From an uncultured Lachnospiraceae bacterium (GTDB taxonomy: Bacteria; Bacillota; Clostridia; Lachnospirales; Lachnospiraceae): DNA of 64,000 nucleotides. Every line of letters starts with the position of its first letter. Within the stretch, counting starts at the first letter, position 1. Position numbers and translations under genes: made by a program. Shown here piece after piece: positions 34,914-44,108 of the stretch. The DNA is taken from the NCBI GenBank assembly GCA_900551115.1, contig URUY01000006.1:1-64000 (forward strand), read 5' to 3'. The notes under the pieces were generated by a model. The model had not been told where the DNA came from, did not search any database, and saw nothing but the letters and a program-made list of their open reading frames with translations.

Positions 34914-35264
34914 TTATTTGGACTTTTTTGCCTTTGCTTTGTATTTTTCTATCTGCACAAAATCATCCATAAGTTCCAGAATCTTATCCCTTCCGTTCTG
35001 ATTCAGCTTCACATAATACTGCATAACTCTGTTTTCAAGAAGCTGCGCACCTAAAGAAGCATCTCTTTCAAGAGAACTGAAATCCACCGGATTTAAGCTC
35101 AGCTTGTCGCACATTTTAATCACTGTGCCGTATGCCATGCCTTCAATACCACGCTCTAATGCCGTAACAAGCGTACTGTACGGAATCCCCATCTCTAATG
35201 CAAACTGTCTTACACTTCTATACTGTCTTAAAATTTCTTTTTTTAAAATCTCTGCTTTCGTCAT
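34914..35264 (-). CDS. XRE-type helix-turn-helix regulator
   Basis: A 116-residue DNA-binding protein. The helix-turn-helix lies near residues 15-45 (SVRQFALEMGIPYSTLVTALERG), followed by LSLNPVDFSSLE typical of Cro/CI-like domains. The C-terminal helix ends in a basic tail (KYKAKAKKSK). It lies 47 bp upstream of glf on the same strand, so it could be co-transcribed, but a regulatory link is not shown. Confidence 0.85.
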   Translation of the reverse strand: MTKAEILKKEILRQYRSVRQFALEMGIPYSTLVTALERGIEGMAYGTVIKMCDKLSLNPVDFSSLERDASLGAQLLENRVMQYYVKLNQNGRDKILELMDDFVQIEKYKAKAKKSK

Positions 35265-35413
35265 CTGAATGTCCTCCCTATATAATATACTTGATATAGG
35301 AACAGTTTACGTTAAACCGTCTTTTTTTTCAATAGAGGGATAAGAAATTCATCAAAAATTAAGGTTTTGTTTAGGAATAGAACATAATTGTCCTACAGAG
35401 TTTCTTCACATTG

Positions 35414-36289
35414 TCACTTCGCTTGCAAAACGCCTTCTTTTTTATACCTTAAATAGTATTCCTTTGCCTGCTCTTCATTTAACATAAAGTGCCTTTGTAA
35501 TTTGGAAAGAATCCTTTCCTCGGAGACCCCTTCCTCTATGTTGTCCAAAACCAATGCCCTAATTCCCAGTTCTCTTCCTTCCTCTCTTCCTTCCTCCCGG
35601 CCCTTGTCCAATCCAATCTTCAAAATACTCATTTTTACAGCCTCCCATTCTTCTGACTGCTTCACTTCGCTCACTATTGTATCCAATTTTTCAATCCGCT
35701 TGTCTTTTACCATAATTTCAGGGTTATCCAATCGGGTCTCCTTCATATACTGCAGCAGACTGACCAATTCCGGCGTACCGTTTTTGCTGCTCATATTCAG
35801 AAAAATCTTCCTTGTACCATCTTCTAACGATAATCCCGGTATCTCTTCACACTGCTCCGTAAAGGTATACTTTGTCCGGTTCCTTCCAAATATATCTTCC
35901 TGTGTTATAAAAATAATAATAGTAGACGGCAGATTCTTATAACGGGTCTTTTTTCCTGCTTTCAAAACCGGAGAATCCAGCAGCCCCTGATAATAGCGGG
36001 CACGTTTTCGTATATCATCGCCGTCCGTATCATTCTGCATTTCCGTGTTAATCTGCCTGTTCTTATTGTCGTTCGCCCATGCATCCAAACGGATTGCCCT
36101 TTTTCCGCTTCGATTGAGTATAACCTGTTCTACCTTTACCTCGGTAAGCTTTAAATCTTCCTCTTCCAAAATAATACTCAATGTGCATTCATATGCTTCT
36201 TTGTTTTTCATTACTGAGAGAAAAAGAGCAAAATCACTGAGATTAAAGTCGTACTCCTTAGGCAGTACCTTTGTTAATTCTTCGTTCAT
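35414..36289 (-). CDS. PD-(D/E)XK nuclease family protein (Rpn/transposase-like)
   Basis: A 291-residue protein of the Rpn/PDDEXK_2 transposase-like family, common in many copies in Lachnospiraceae. The nuclease motif is visible as Asp69 (RLDAWA) with Glu83 and Gln85 (NTEMQ). A charged GREEGREEGRELG repeat near residue 230 precedes the C-terminal helical domain, which is usual in this family. The start is MNEELTK at 36289, behind AAAGGAAG. Such proteins are nucleases linked to recombination; no inverted repeats or target duplication were seen, so transposition is not supported here. Confidence 0.85.
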   Translation of the reverse strand: MNEELTKVLPKEYDFNLSDFALFLSVMKNKEAYECTLSIILEEEDLKLTEVKVEQVILNRSGKRAIRLDAWANDNKNRQINTEMQNDTDGDDIRKRARYYQGLLDSPVLKAGKKTRYKNLPSTIIIFITQEDIFGRNRTKYTFTEQCEEIPGLSLEDGTRKIFLNMSSKNGTPELVSLLQYMKETRLDNPEIMVKDKRIEKLDTIVSEVKQSEEWEAVKMSILKIGLDKGREEGREEGRELGIRALVLDNIEEGVSEERILSKLQRHFMLNEEQAKEYYLRYKKEGVLQAK

Positions 36290-36435
36290 CCTGTTTTCTT
36301 CCTTTCTTTTGCAGGAAGAAATACCTCTCCCTGCCTGATTAATGGGGATAATTAAGCAAAGAGTTCGAACTGAATTGATGCTGACCGGCAGCAAAAGAAT
36401 ATTAGAAAATTGCTTTGAAATCATTGCTTGCATTT

Positions 36436-36464
36436 ATCATAGCATATGGTATATTAAAAGTAAA
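36436..36464 (-). promoter_or_regulatory. Putative promoter of the PD-(D/E)XK gene
   Basis: On the minus strand TTTACT (36464-36459), 17 bp and TATGAT (36441-36436), about 147 bp upstream of the start. Confidence 0.45.
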
Positions 36465-36790
36465 TAAATCTTTTTTCGTTTGTGCATGTTTTACACTTGC
36501 TAACTATTTTTCACTATTTTTGTATCCTGTAATGTGATGTTTTAGCAAAATTGTCCTTATAATATTTCACTTTTGAAATTATTCTTTACCATATTCATTG
36601 GCTATGTTAAAATTAAAATAAACTTTTATAATAAAACTATTGTAGTAACATAAAACAATTTATATATATTTAAGGCTTATCAAAGATATTTTTTTCAAAA
36701 CATTATGAGTTTCATCCAAGCCATATTTTCTCCCAATCACCAATTTATTTACCACCAAATACATATATTTCCAAAGAAAGGAATTGACCA
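36465..36790. other. AT-rich intergenic region, no gene
   Basis: About 325 bp of strongly AT-rich sequence between divergent genes. The 3' part should hold the promoter of the fusion gene at 36791; a TTGTAG (36640-36645) with TATATA about 17 bp later is one candidate. The ribosome site AAAGGA stands at the end. No repeat, RNA gene or ORF is convincing. Confidence 0.5.
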
Positions 36791-39433
36791 ATGACACAGA
36801 AATTCAATATTGAAAAAGAGATGCCATCTATTATTCATATTATAACTCAAATAGATAAAATGAGAGAAACTGGTCAAAAAGAGATGCAAAAAGGCACTTT
36901 CCCCACTCAGACTGTATTAAATGCAATGGCCGATTCCATGAATACAGTAACTGACATATTCAGTTCAAAGCTTAATACAGATAAATGGAAGCAATTCTTT
37001 CATACTATGCAAAAATCCGAGATTACACATAATTTTTTTGATATCCTGTTAGAATGGGAACAGGATATTCTTAATTTACTTCAAGAATCCGGATATACCC
37101 CCGGCACATGCAACATATGTAAAAATAATGTATATTATCAACCTGCAACAGAGTATTTTAGATCGCAGCAAAAGAAACACAATTTTCCTTATTGGAATGC
37201 CATAATCGAATCTGTCAGTTCTGATAAACGCACCTGCCCCCAATGCCAATCTTTAGATCGTGAACGTATGATGTCTTTATTTTTAGATATGCTAAAACCC
37301 ACTGGCAAAGAGCATTTAAAGGTTTTACATATTGCCCCTTCTAATGCATTAGATAAATGGTTAGCTGCTCAGGAATATATTGATTATGAGACAACTGACT
37401 TAAATATGGATAACGTAACTTTTCAATCAGATATACAAGATATGTATATAGTCCAAGATGAAACCTATGACATTATTCTATGTTCCCATGTATTAGAACA
37501 CGTTCAAGATGATCTAAAAGCCATGAAAGAGTTAAAACGTGTTTTAAAGGAAGATGGCGTATGCATTTTTCTTGTCCCTCTAGTTATTGGTTTGTGTGAG
37601 ACCGACGAAGCATTTGGTTTATCTCCTGACGAAAACTGGCACAGATTCGGCCAAGATGATCACGTTAGGCTTTATTCACGTACAGATTTTCTAAATCGCC
37701 TTACAGAAGTCGGCTATTTAGTGCATATTTTGACAGCAGACTATTTTGGAGTGGATTTATGGAATCAGAATGGGTTGTCAGATATTCACTATCTATATGC
37801 TGCCACAAAAAAAGACATTGGTATCGGAGTAGAACCCTATCATCCGCAATACACAAAGCAGGAATTAGTCAGCATAATTATTCCAACCTATAATAGGGGA
37901 AATTTAATTGAACGCGCCGTTAGAAGTATATTAAATCAAACATACAAAAACTTAGAATTAATTGTGGTAGATGATGCTTCCACCGATGATACAGATATTG
38001 TAATAAGCAAAATACAAGATTCAAGGCTTCATTATATTAAGTTACCCCAAAATAAAGGAGCAAATTATGCCAGAAATACTGGTATAAAAGCTGCTTTAGG
38101 AAAATATATCGCCTTTAACGACAGTGATGACGAATGGTTACCTCATAAGCTTGAAAAACAAATGCATATAATGTTACATACTGACCAATTACATTTAGGA
38201 TGTGTATACTGTTTAGCAACCAAATATGAGAATAATCAAATTGTATCTGTTACTCCCGATTTGGAATATTGTGGTGAAAATGCTATTGGCAATATTTATA
38301 GGTTTATGCAAGGCAATATGTTCATCACTACTCAGACACTGCTTCTAAAAAAAGAAGTATTTGAAACAGTCGGTTATTTTAATGAGGATTTGAAACGTCT
38401 TCAAGATTGGGAGTTTTTATTAAGAGTTTCACAAAGCTATACTTTTACTCTTGTACAAGAAAGTCTTGTTAATGTCTATATCCAAAAGGAAAAAATTTCT
38501 AATAATGTACAAGGTTTTGTAGATACAGTTCGCTATGTCATTAATTTACACAATATATGCCATTCAAATATTGAAGCATATAAAAATCTCATAAATGCAT
38601 CAATATCACTTATGGTCAACGCTGACTTACCTCTCATATATAAAGAAGAAGTAATTCGGCAGATTGCACAGGATGACTTCTTTTCCGCAGCAAGAATAGA
38701 TGCTTTCAAGAAACTATTAAAAATAGAAATGTATGCTGGTTCCGCACATAATGATATTAAGAACAACCATAATGCTCTGCAGGATAGTCCTATTTCTGCT
38801 GAAATACAACACCTGCAAGAACAATTAAATTTTATAAAGCAGGATATTGCAGAAAATAACCGAATGTTGCATGAAATACTATGGGCTCAAGTCTTTAATA
38901 GCTCTAAAAGTGCTTTTAAATGGCTTCCATCTGATATTGCTTTATGGCCTGGCCGATGGGGTGTGGGATACCAATATATGTATGTCATTTCCAGACTACT
39001 GAACGAAGTGCAGCCAAAGCATATTTTAGAAACTGGGTTAGGACAAAGTACACGTCTAATTGGGAGCTATGTAAAAAATAACGCACATGCAGGTGAGTGT
39101 AATCATTTAGTTATTGAACATGATCAAGACTGGATTAATATTTTTTGTCAAGATTTCCAGCTCTCCAAAGCAACACAAATTGTACAAAAAGATTTGGGAC
39201 TTGTACGCATAACCCAACACTCCAATGTGAAACCAACGTATGTATATCAAAATTTAAATGAAATACTAGACGGAAAAAAATTTGACTTTATCTCTCTAGA
39301 TGCTCCCTACGGAACAAATGAACGTTATGGATATTCACGAGTTGATATTTTAAACTATTTGCCAGCTTGTTTAGAAAAAAGTTTTTGCATTGTATTAGAT
39401 GATTACAATCGTTTTGGAGAAAAAATACTGTAG
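36791..39433 (+). CDS. Methyltransferase-glycosyltransferase-methyltransferase-like fusion (C-terminus frameshifted)
   Basis: An 880-residue multidomain protein. Residues 1-100 are helical. Four cysteines (107, 110, 149, 152) form a probable zinc ribbon in front of a class I methyltransferase (about 165-340; DIILCSHVLEHV). A GT2 glycosyltransferase follows (about 358-600; SIIIPTYNRGNLIERAV, VVDDASTDDT, NDSDDEW). After a coiled region, a third domain (about 690-880; ILETGLGQSTRLIGSY, FDFISLDAPYG) looks like another Rossmann-type transferase. It probably builds or modifies a surface or flagellar glycan. Base composition is much more AT-rich than the neighbours. The stop at 39433 follows an A6 run; with one more A the frame continues about 40 residues to 39552. 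Confidence 0.85.
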   Translation: MTQKFNIEKEMPSIIHIITQIDKMRETGQKEMQKGTFPTQTVLNAMADSMNTVTDIFSSKLNTDKWKQFFHTMQKSEITHNFFDILLEWEQDILNLLQESGYTPGTCNICKNNVYYQPATEYFRSQQKKHNFPYWNAIIESVSSDKRTCPQCQSLDRERMMSLFLDMLKPTGKEHLKVLHIAPSNALDKWLAAQEYIDYETTDLNMDNVTFQSDIQDMYIVQDETYDIILCSHVLEHVQDDLKAMKELKRVLKEDGVCIFLVPLVIGLCETDEAFGLSPDENWHRFGQDDHVRLYSRTDFLNRLTEVGYLVHILTADYFGVDLWNQNGLSDIHYLYAATKKDIGIGVEPYHPQYTKQELVSIIIPTYNRGNLIERAVRSILNQTYKNLELIVVDDASTDDTDIVISKIQDSRLHYIKLPQNKGANYARNTGIKAALGKYIAFNDSDDEWLPHKLEKQMHIMLHTDQLHLGCVYCLATKYENNQIVSVTPDLEYCGENAIGNIYRFMQGNMFITTQTLLLKKEVFETVGYFNEDLKRLQDWEFLLRVSQSYTFTLVQESLVNVYIQKEKISNNVQGFVDTVRYVINLHNICHSNIEAYKNLINASISLMVNADLPLIYKEEVIRQIAQDDFFSAARIDAFKKLLKIEMYAGSAHNDIKNNHNALQDSPISAEIQHLQEQLNFIKQDIAENNRMLHEILWAQVFNSSKSAFKWLPSDIALWPGRWGVGYQYMYVISRLLNEVQPKHILETGLGQSTRLIGSYVKNNAHAGECNHLVIEHDQDWINIFCQDFQLSKATQIVQKDLGLVRITQHSNVKPTYVYQNLNEILDGKKFDFISLDAPYGTNERYGYSRVDILNYLPACLEKSFCIVLDDYNRFGEKIL

Positions 39434-39552
39434 AATGCATCAAAACTATACTAAAAGAAAATAATATCCATTTTGCCGAAGCCGTTTATCGTGGCTCACA
39501 AGATATGTATCTACTCGTATCATCTGACTTGAAATTTTTATGCACTTTATAA
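39420..39552 (+). other. Frameshifted 3' end of the fusion gene
   Basis: The A6 run at 39420-39425 is followed, in the frame one base over, by an open stretch with sense codons VECIKTILKENNIHFAEAVY and on to CTL-stop at 39552. Reading GEK-N-T-VECIK needs only one extra A, so the stop at 39433 is probably a single-base deletion in the homopolymer, by mutation, slippage or sequencing error. Confidence 0.75.
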
Positions 39553-39564
39553 AAAATACTATTA

Positions 39565-39610
39565 AAAAATCTACTAATTCAACTATTTATAGTCGAATTA
39601 GTAGATTTTT
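39565..39610 (+). terminator. Terminator of the fusion gene
   Basis: AAAAATCTACTAATTC pairs perfectly with GAATTAGTAGATTTTT around a 14-nt loop. It starts 13 bp after the restored stop at 39552, which supports 39552 as the real gene end. Confidence 0.85.
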
Positions 39611-39698
39611 ATTTTGTGACACAAGCCTTTATGGATGTCTACATGAACCGTATCAGCACCCATACCTTCAGACCGTATTCTCTCTATTACAATTATTC

Positions 39699-41123
39699 TT
39701 ACTTTGAAATTCTCTCCGCCATGGCAAACAGCTCATTCACCAGCTTTATATACTCTTCTCTGTTTTTCTCAAATGCTTCTCTCACTGTCCCTGCATTGCA
39801 CAATGCTGTTGCATTATTTACAAATTCCAATGTGTATCGGTCTTTATAATACGGTGCCATTCTGGATGCATAATCCAAATACCCTTTTAATACCCGCATA
39901 TTGTCATAGATAACTGCCATACCATCAACGTCCGATAGATTTACAGTCTTTTCAAGAAATACGCATAACTGCCTGCTCATATCGTAAAACTCTTTTTTCC
40001 GCGTTTCTGTCAAAACATCTGCCGCATTATGCCCATATATTTTCCTGCATACCTTTTCCCAACTTGTTATACTGTGCCGGGCAACGGACCAAACCGCCTC
40101 TTTCGTCATCTCCCCGTCACTTATCATAGCCAACAGCTCTTCTACCGCTTTGGGATTGCCGTCATTCTCCATATATCTGGTAATAAATTTCACAATATCA
40201 TATCGGTTCTTTATCTCTTCCCAAACATGCAATCCGGCAAAAAAACTTTTCTGCCCTGCAGACCGCGCATGCTCTTCTTCATAAATCTCCGTCATATTAA
40301 GAGCATACTGCAGATTATTGCTCTTGATATTTCTTTTCCCAATCATTTGTTTAATGGCAAGAGCCTGTTCCCAAAGCCCCTGCTCTATGCTGCTTTTTAA
40401 CTGTAAAAAAATCTGTTCTTCCAGCATTTGTTGCTCGGCATCATAAACCGGGTGAAAAGCAGTCCGGAAAAAATCTCTGTATTCCGTTAAAACCTTCTTC
40501 CGCGCCTCATCATAATGCGTCAGTTTAGAATATCCGCAATCGTGCATGCACCACGGAGTATTTTGAAACGGTATTACCACCTTATAGCCTTTTCTCCGAA
40601 ATTCCAAAGACTGGGAAACATCATAAAAATCCCAGCCCAGCTCCAAATCCTCCCGCCATGGCACATCATACTGGGTTGCCATCAGCATGCCGTCTATTGC
40701 CTCCGCTTCTGCATAGGGGGTATCTTGTATGTATATAAGAGGGAATGCATTTTTATTGTTGCATGCCAAGGTACTTCCCCGATTCCATGCATTCCATATA
40801 ACAGCATTCTGTGGAAGATTTACTCCACCGATGACTCCTAACAGACCTATTTGCTTATCTGCCTGAAATACCTTCAGCATATCCCCGATAAAATCCTGAT
40901 GATAAATAAAGACATCCTGATGTAGATACACCTTATACCTGGCGTCACTGCTTTCCATAGCTGCATTGTAAGCAGCCGTCATGCTTTCTGCTCCTGCAAT
41001 ACAGATAATATCTGTCTCATATCCTTCCGGCACATTCAGCCTGTTGATATACCATACACATTCGTCATAAAACAAATCATTATTGGCGCATATTATAAAG
41101 GCAATTTTCTTATCATTCATCAT
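39699..41123 (-). CDS. StrF-like glycosyltransferase with helical C-terminal extension
   Basis: A 474-residue protein. The first ~230 residues are a StrF-type GT2-like fold (AFIICANNDLFYDECVWYI, ESMTAAYNAAMESSDARYKVYLHQDVFI, WDFYDVSQSLEFRRKGYKV). The remaining ~240 residues are all-helical, perhaps TPR-like. It is clearly paralogous to the 264-residue protein at 44109 over the first domain. Genes of this type cluster with flagellin and modify it in clostridia, so a flagellin glycosyl- or glycan-modifying role is inferred from context. MMNDKK at 41123 is the start. Confidence 0.82.
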   Translation of the reverse strand: MMNDKKIAFIICANNDLFYDECVWYINRLNVPEGYETDIICIAGAESMTAAYNAAMESSDARYKVYLHQDVFIYHQDFIGDMLKVFQADKQIGLLGVIGGVNLPQNAVIWNAWNRGSTLACNNKNAFPLIYIQDTPYAEAEAIDGMLMATQYDVPWREDLELGWDFYDVSQSLEFRRKGYKVVIPFQNTPWCMHDCGYSKLTHYDEARKKVLTEYRDFFRTAFHPVYDAEQQMLEEQIFLQLKSSIEQGLWEQALAIKQMIGKRNIKSNNLQYALNMTEIYEEEHARSAGQKSFFAGLHVWEEIKNRYDIVKFITRYMENDGNPKAVEELLAMISDGEMTKEAVWSVARHSITSWEKVCRKIYGHNAADVLTETRKKEFYDMSRQLCVFLEKTVNLSDVDGMAVIYDNMRVLKGYLDYASRMAPYYKDRYTLEFVNNATALCNAGTVREAFEKNREEYIKLVNELFAMAERISK

Positions 41124-41211
41124 TCTGCGGTTCCTTCACCTGTCTATTGTCTGACACATCTCCATTATAAATCATTTTTCTGCATAATCCTATCAAAACC
41201 TACTTTTATTT

Positions 41212-41240
41212 TACACCATTACCCACAAATGCTATAATAA
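41212..41240 (+). promoter_or_regulatory. Promoter of the small plus-strand gene at 41271
   Basis: TTTACA (41212-41217), 17-bp spacer and TATAAT (41235-41240), 30 bp before the start codon. Confidence 0.65.
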
Positions 41241-41270
41241 AAGCAGCCTCAGATAAAAAGGAGTATTTTC

Positions 41271-41783
41271 ATGCCAAATATTGTAATTCTTACTAACCGA
41301 CAGCAATATCCCTATCATCCGGAAATGGCAGCCATGGCGCAGTCTGCATTGCAGCAGCTTGCTCATTCCGTTACCGTGTTAGATATAAATTCTGAAAAGT
41401 TCGGTCACGTATGTCTTGCCCGCTTAAAAGAAAAAAACCCTGATATCCTGATTACTTTTGACTTAGCAGGTTTTTGTTTCCGCACACAGTCAGGCGAAAA
41501 TGCATTAAATATGCTTTGCACTAAAAACCTGAATATCCTTTGGGGTAACAAACCTGAATATGCCCCGCTGTTAAGCAAAAAAATCAGCCTGTCCATGCTT
41601 TTTTATGATGCTTCCGGCACGGACAGCAAGCTTCCTTTACTTTATCCCAATCTTCTTTATTATAAGGTTTCATCTCCTATAAAGCAGTCTGCCGTCTCCG
41701 CCTCTGACATTGCAGGAAACACAAATGCCTTTTTATCCGTTTGGGAAGATTTTACAAGAGAAGCCCTGCTGTCTGAAACATAG
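41271..41783 (+). CDS. Standalone CgeB-N-terminal-like protein
   Basis: A 170-residue protein behind AAGGAG and a good promoter. It starts IVILTNRQQYPYH and has the NPDILITFDLAGFCF segment, which resembles the N-terminal Rossmann half of CgeB/DUF3880 glycosyltransferases; a catalytic C-terminal half is absent. Its last 32 bp overlap the 3' end of the convergent CgeB-like gene. It may be an accessory subunit or a reduced glycosyltransferase; the function is unknown. Confidence 0.68.
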   Translation: MPNIVILTNRQQYPYHPEMAAMAQSALQQLAHSVTVLDINSEKFGHVCLARLKEKNPDILITFDLAGFCFRTQSGENALNMLCTKNLNILWGNKPEYAPLLSKKISLSMLFYDASGTDSKLPLLYPNLLYYKVSSPIKQSAVSASDIAGNTNAFLSVWEDFTREALLSET

Positions 41784-42912
41784 TCCGCAGCCTTTCCTCA
41801 AAGCCAAAAAGTGCCTTTACTTTTTTATATCCGTTTTGCGCAATTATTCTGCGTTCCTCATCATGCTCCATATAATACCGGCACTTTGCCACAGCATCGG
41901 CAATGCTTGTATACATAACCACTTCTTCCCCGTCCACAAAGCTTTCATCAATTTCCTGTTGGTAATTAGTCAATAAAAAACCACCGCAGCCCATGATATC
42001 CAATGCCCTTAACGGAATGCCTGACTGGATGCATTTAAGGGAAATGTTCAGATTTATCTTGCTGCATCTGAATATTTGCGGCATCTCATCAAAATAACCT
42101 GCGGACCCACGCCAGTTTACCCGCGGCAGATTTTGGTCTCTGTCCGGCCCATATAAGGTTACCCTATACTGTTCGCTCAGAATATCTAAAAGCAGTACTC
42201 TCTCCGCATTCGTAATATGCTTTGCAACAGCATTAATCAGTCCCTGCCTTGTTAAGGTCAGGTTATTCTGCCCCATATTACGATATGCTGTATTCATCCT
42301 TGCCGTTAGCTCCTTTGTTATGACCTCCTCCAGATAGTAGCAGCCGTATAATTGAAGCTGGGTCTCTGCAATAGCTGTCAGATATCCTTTATCATACTCC
42401 GAAAGCGGCAGCATAAGCGTTGAAAGCGTGGACTCATAAAGCTGACCCACCATGGAAATATCCGTTTCATATTTTTCCCTTTCTTTTTCCGTGCTTATTA
42501 TGCCTGCCAGTCTTTCTGTATTAACCGCAAGCGGCAGATGAAATACATTTGTATATCCTTTTTTCTGCAGTTTTCTGCATTCTGCACCATCAAACAAAAA
42601 CACGTAATTCGTTTCATAACCAAGAGTCTCTTCCATAGCAGCATAATCAAGCGGACTGTCATAGCTCCATGACAGATATAAAATTTGCAGGGTATGACAA
42701 ATATCCGCAAGCACCGGGTAATAATTCACACTGAATACCGCGTCATACCTGTCACTGTGCAAAAGCTCCGTCATTCTTTTTGTAAAATAGGCGTCCTGTG
42801 TTACATTGCAGAGGCGGTACAGCACATTTTTATATTCGATTCCCATTTTGGCAAGCGTATCCGTTATATCGTTCTGGGTATATGCGCCCATATCATACAG
42901 CAATATTTTCAT
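41752..42912 (-). CDS. CgeB-like glycosyltransferase (DUF3880 + GT1-type domain)
   Basis: A 386-residue protein. The N-terminal DUF3880-like half contains DAVFSVNYYPVLADICHTL and SWSYDSPL, and the C-terminal glycosyltransferase half ends in KINLNISLKCIQSGIPLRALDIMGCGGFLLTNY, the CgeB signature. It is paralogous to the neighbour at 42915 across its length, with a 2-bp gap between them. The family transfers sugars to spore or flagellar proteins. Location in the flagellin island suggests flagellin as the acceptor. Confidence 0.87.
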   Translation of the reverse strand: MKILLYDMGAYTQNDITDTLAKMGIEYKNVLYRLCNVTQDAYFTKRMTELLHSDRYDAVFSVNYYPVLADICHTLQILYLSWSYDSPLDYAAMEETLGYETNYVFLFDGAECRKLQKKGYTNVFHLPLAVNTERLAGIISTEKEREKYETDISMVGQLYESTLSTLMLPLSEYDKGYLTAIAETQLQLYGCYYLEEVITKELTARMNTAYRNMGQNNLTLTRQGLINAVAKHITNAERVLLLDILSEQYRVTLYGPDRDQNLPRVNWRGSAGYFDEMPQIFRCSKINLNISLKCIQSGIPLRALDIMGCGGFLLTNYQQEIDESFVDGEEVVMYTSIADAVAKCRYYMEHDEERRIIAQNGYKKVKALFGFEERLRTMFQTAGLLL

Positions 42913-42914
42913 AA

Positions 42915-44093
42915 TTACTCTTCTCGCTCTTCTTCTGTTACAATTTCCAGTATATTCTCCACCCTAAGCTTCAAATCATGTGCTTTCAATACCTTTTCGC
43001 AGCCATTTTGCGCAATTCTTCTTCTTTCTTCCTCATGCACAAGATAATAATCTGCTTTTTCACATAAGTCTCCATAATCTGAATAGTACACAAAGTCCTC
43101 ATCCGGCTCAAACCAGGCAAGCAGTTCTTCCTGATAATTTGTCAAAAGAAATCCGCCGCAGCCCATAATGTCCATCGCCCTTAAAGGGATTCCGGTCTTT
43201 ATACTCCTAAGTGAAATATTCAGGTTAATTTTTGAATTCCTGAAGACATAGGGCATTGTATCGTAATAATCAACCGGTCCTAAATTATGCACTTTTCCAG
43301 GCATTGCATTTTTATCATTTGTATACAGCCTTACATCGTGCTTGTCTGCCAGCAGGTTAAGAATTTCCTGCCTTTCCAAAGCTGTCACCTGTCTTGCCAA
43401 TACAAAATCAGCATAAAGAGCCTCCGGCGACATGGCCGTACCGGCATCCGGGTTTGTGGGATATGCCTTTTCCATTTCTGCAACAATGTCGGGGGTAAGC
43501 ATCTTTTGTAAAAAATTATAGCCGTATACATGAAGCTGTGCCCGGATAATGCCGTCCAAATACCCTTTTGTAAAAGAATCTATGTCAGCAAACCGGTCAT
43601 AGAGCCTGTGCTTTTTTTCCGAATACAAAGACCCGACAAAGGAAATATCACAGGTATATCTCTGCTTCTTCTCTACAGTATTCTTTAATCCAGTAAGCCT
43701 TCGTCCATTAACTGCAAGCGGCAGATAATAAACCGTATTGATTCCTCCGGTTTTCAGTTCATTGTATAATGCATAATCAAACAGAAAAATATAGTTACAT
43801 TCATTTAGTACAGTATAGGAGTAAACATTAAGATACGGACTGTCATAAATCCAGGCAGCGTACTTTATGCCCAGCTCTTTACAACAGTCAGAAACCGCCG
43901 GAAAGTAGTTAAAAGAAAAAAGAAGATCGCACGGCCCGCTCTGCAGCTTCTTTTCCAACAGTGCAAGCACCGCTTCCTTAGGCAGCCTCACATCCGGAAA
44001 GGGCAGCTTTACCACATGATGCCCCATCCGCTCCAACACTTCAAACATATCCTCATTGCAAAAGCTTTTCCACTCCAGATAAAAAATGTTCAA
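42915..44093 (-). CDS. CgeB-like glycosyltransferase, paralogue
   Basis: A 392-residue protein with the same arrangement as the neighbour at 41752: CDLLFSFNYFPAVSDCCKELG, WIYDSPYLN, then KINLNISLRSIKTGIPLRAMDIMGCGGFLLTNY. The two probably arose by tandem duplication and may add successive sugars to a flagellin glycan. It ends 2 bp before the downstream paralogue starts. The N-terminus FYLEWKSFCNEDMFEVLERMG differs most from the paralogue, consistent with different acceptors. Confidence 0.87.
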   Translation of the reverse strand: MNIFYLEWKSFCNEDMFEVLERMGHHVVKLPFPDVRLPKEAVLALLEKKLQSGPCDLLFSFNYFPAVSDCCKELGIKYAAWIYDSPYLNVYSYTVLNECNYIFLFDYALYNELKTGGINTVYYLPLAVNGRRLTGLKNTVEKKQRYTCDISFVGSLYSEKKHRLYDRFADIDSFTKGYLDGIIRAQLHVYGYNFLQKMLTPDIVAEMEKAYPTNPDAGTAMSPEALYADFVLARQVTALERQEILNLLADKHDVRLYTNDKNAMPGKVHNLGPVDYYDTMPYVFRNSKINLNISLRSIKTGIPLRAMDIMGCGGFLLTNYQEELLAWFEPDEDFVYYSDYGDLCEKADYYLVHEEERRRIAQNGCEKVLKAHDLKLRVENILEIVTEEEREE

Positions 44094-44108
44094 AATTTTT
44101 CCCTCGCT

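Noticed and set aside
35414..36289. PD-(D/E)XK gene considered as an intact transposon
   Set aside because: No terminal inverted repeats or target-site duplication found around it.
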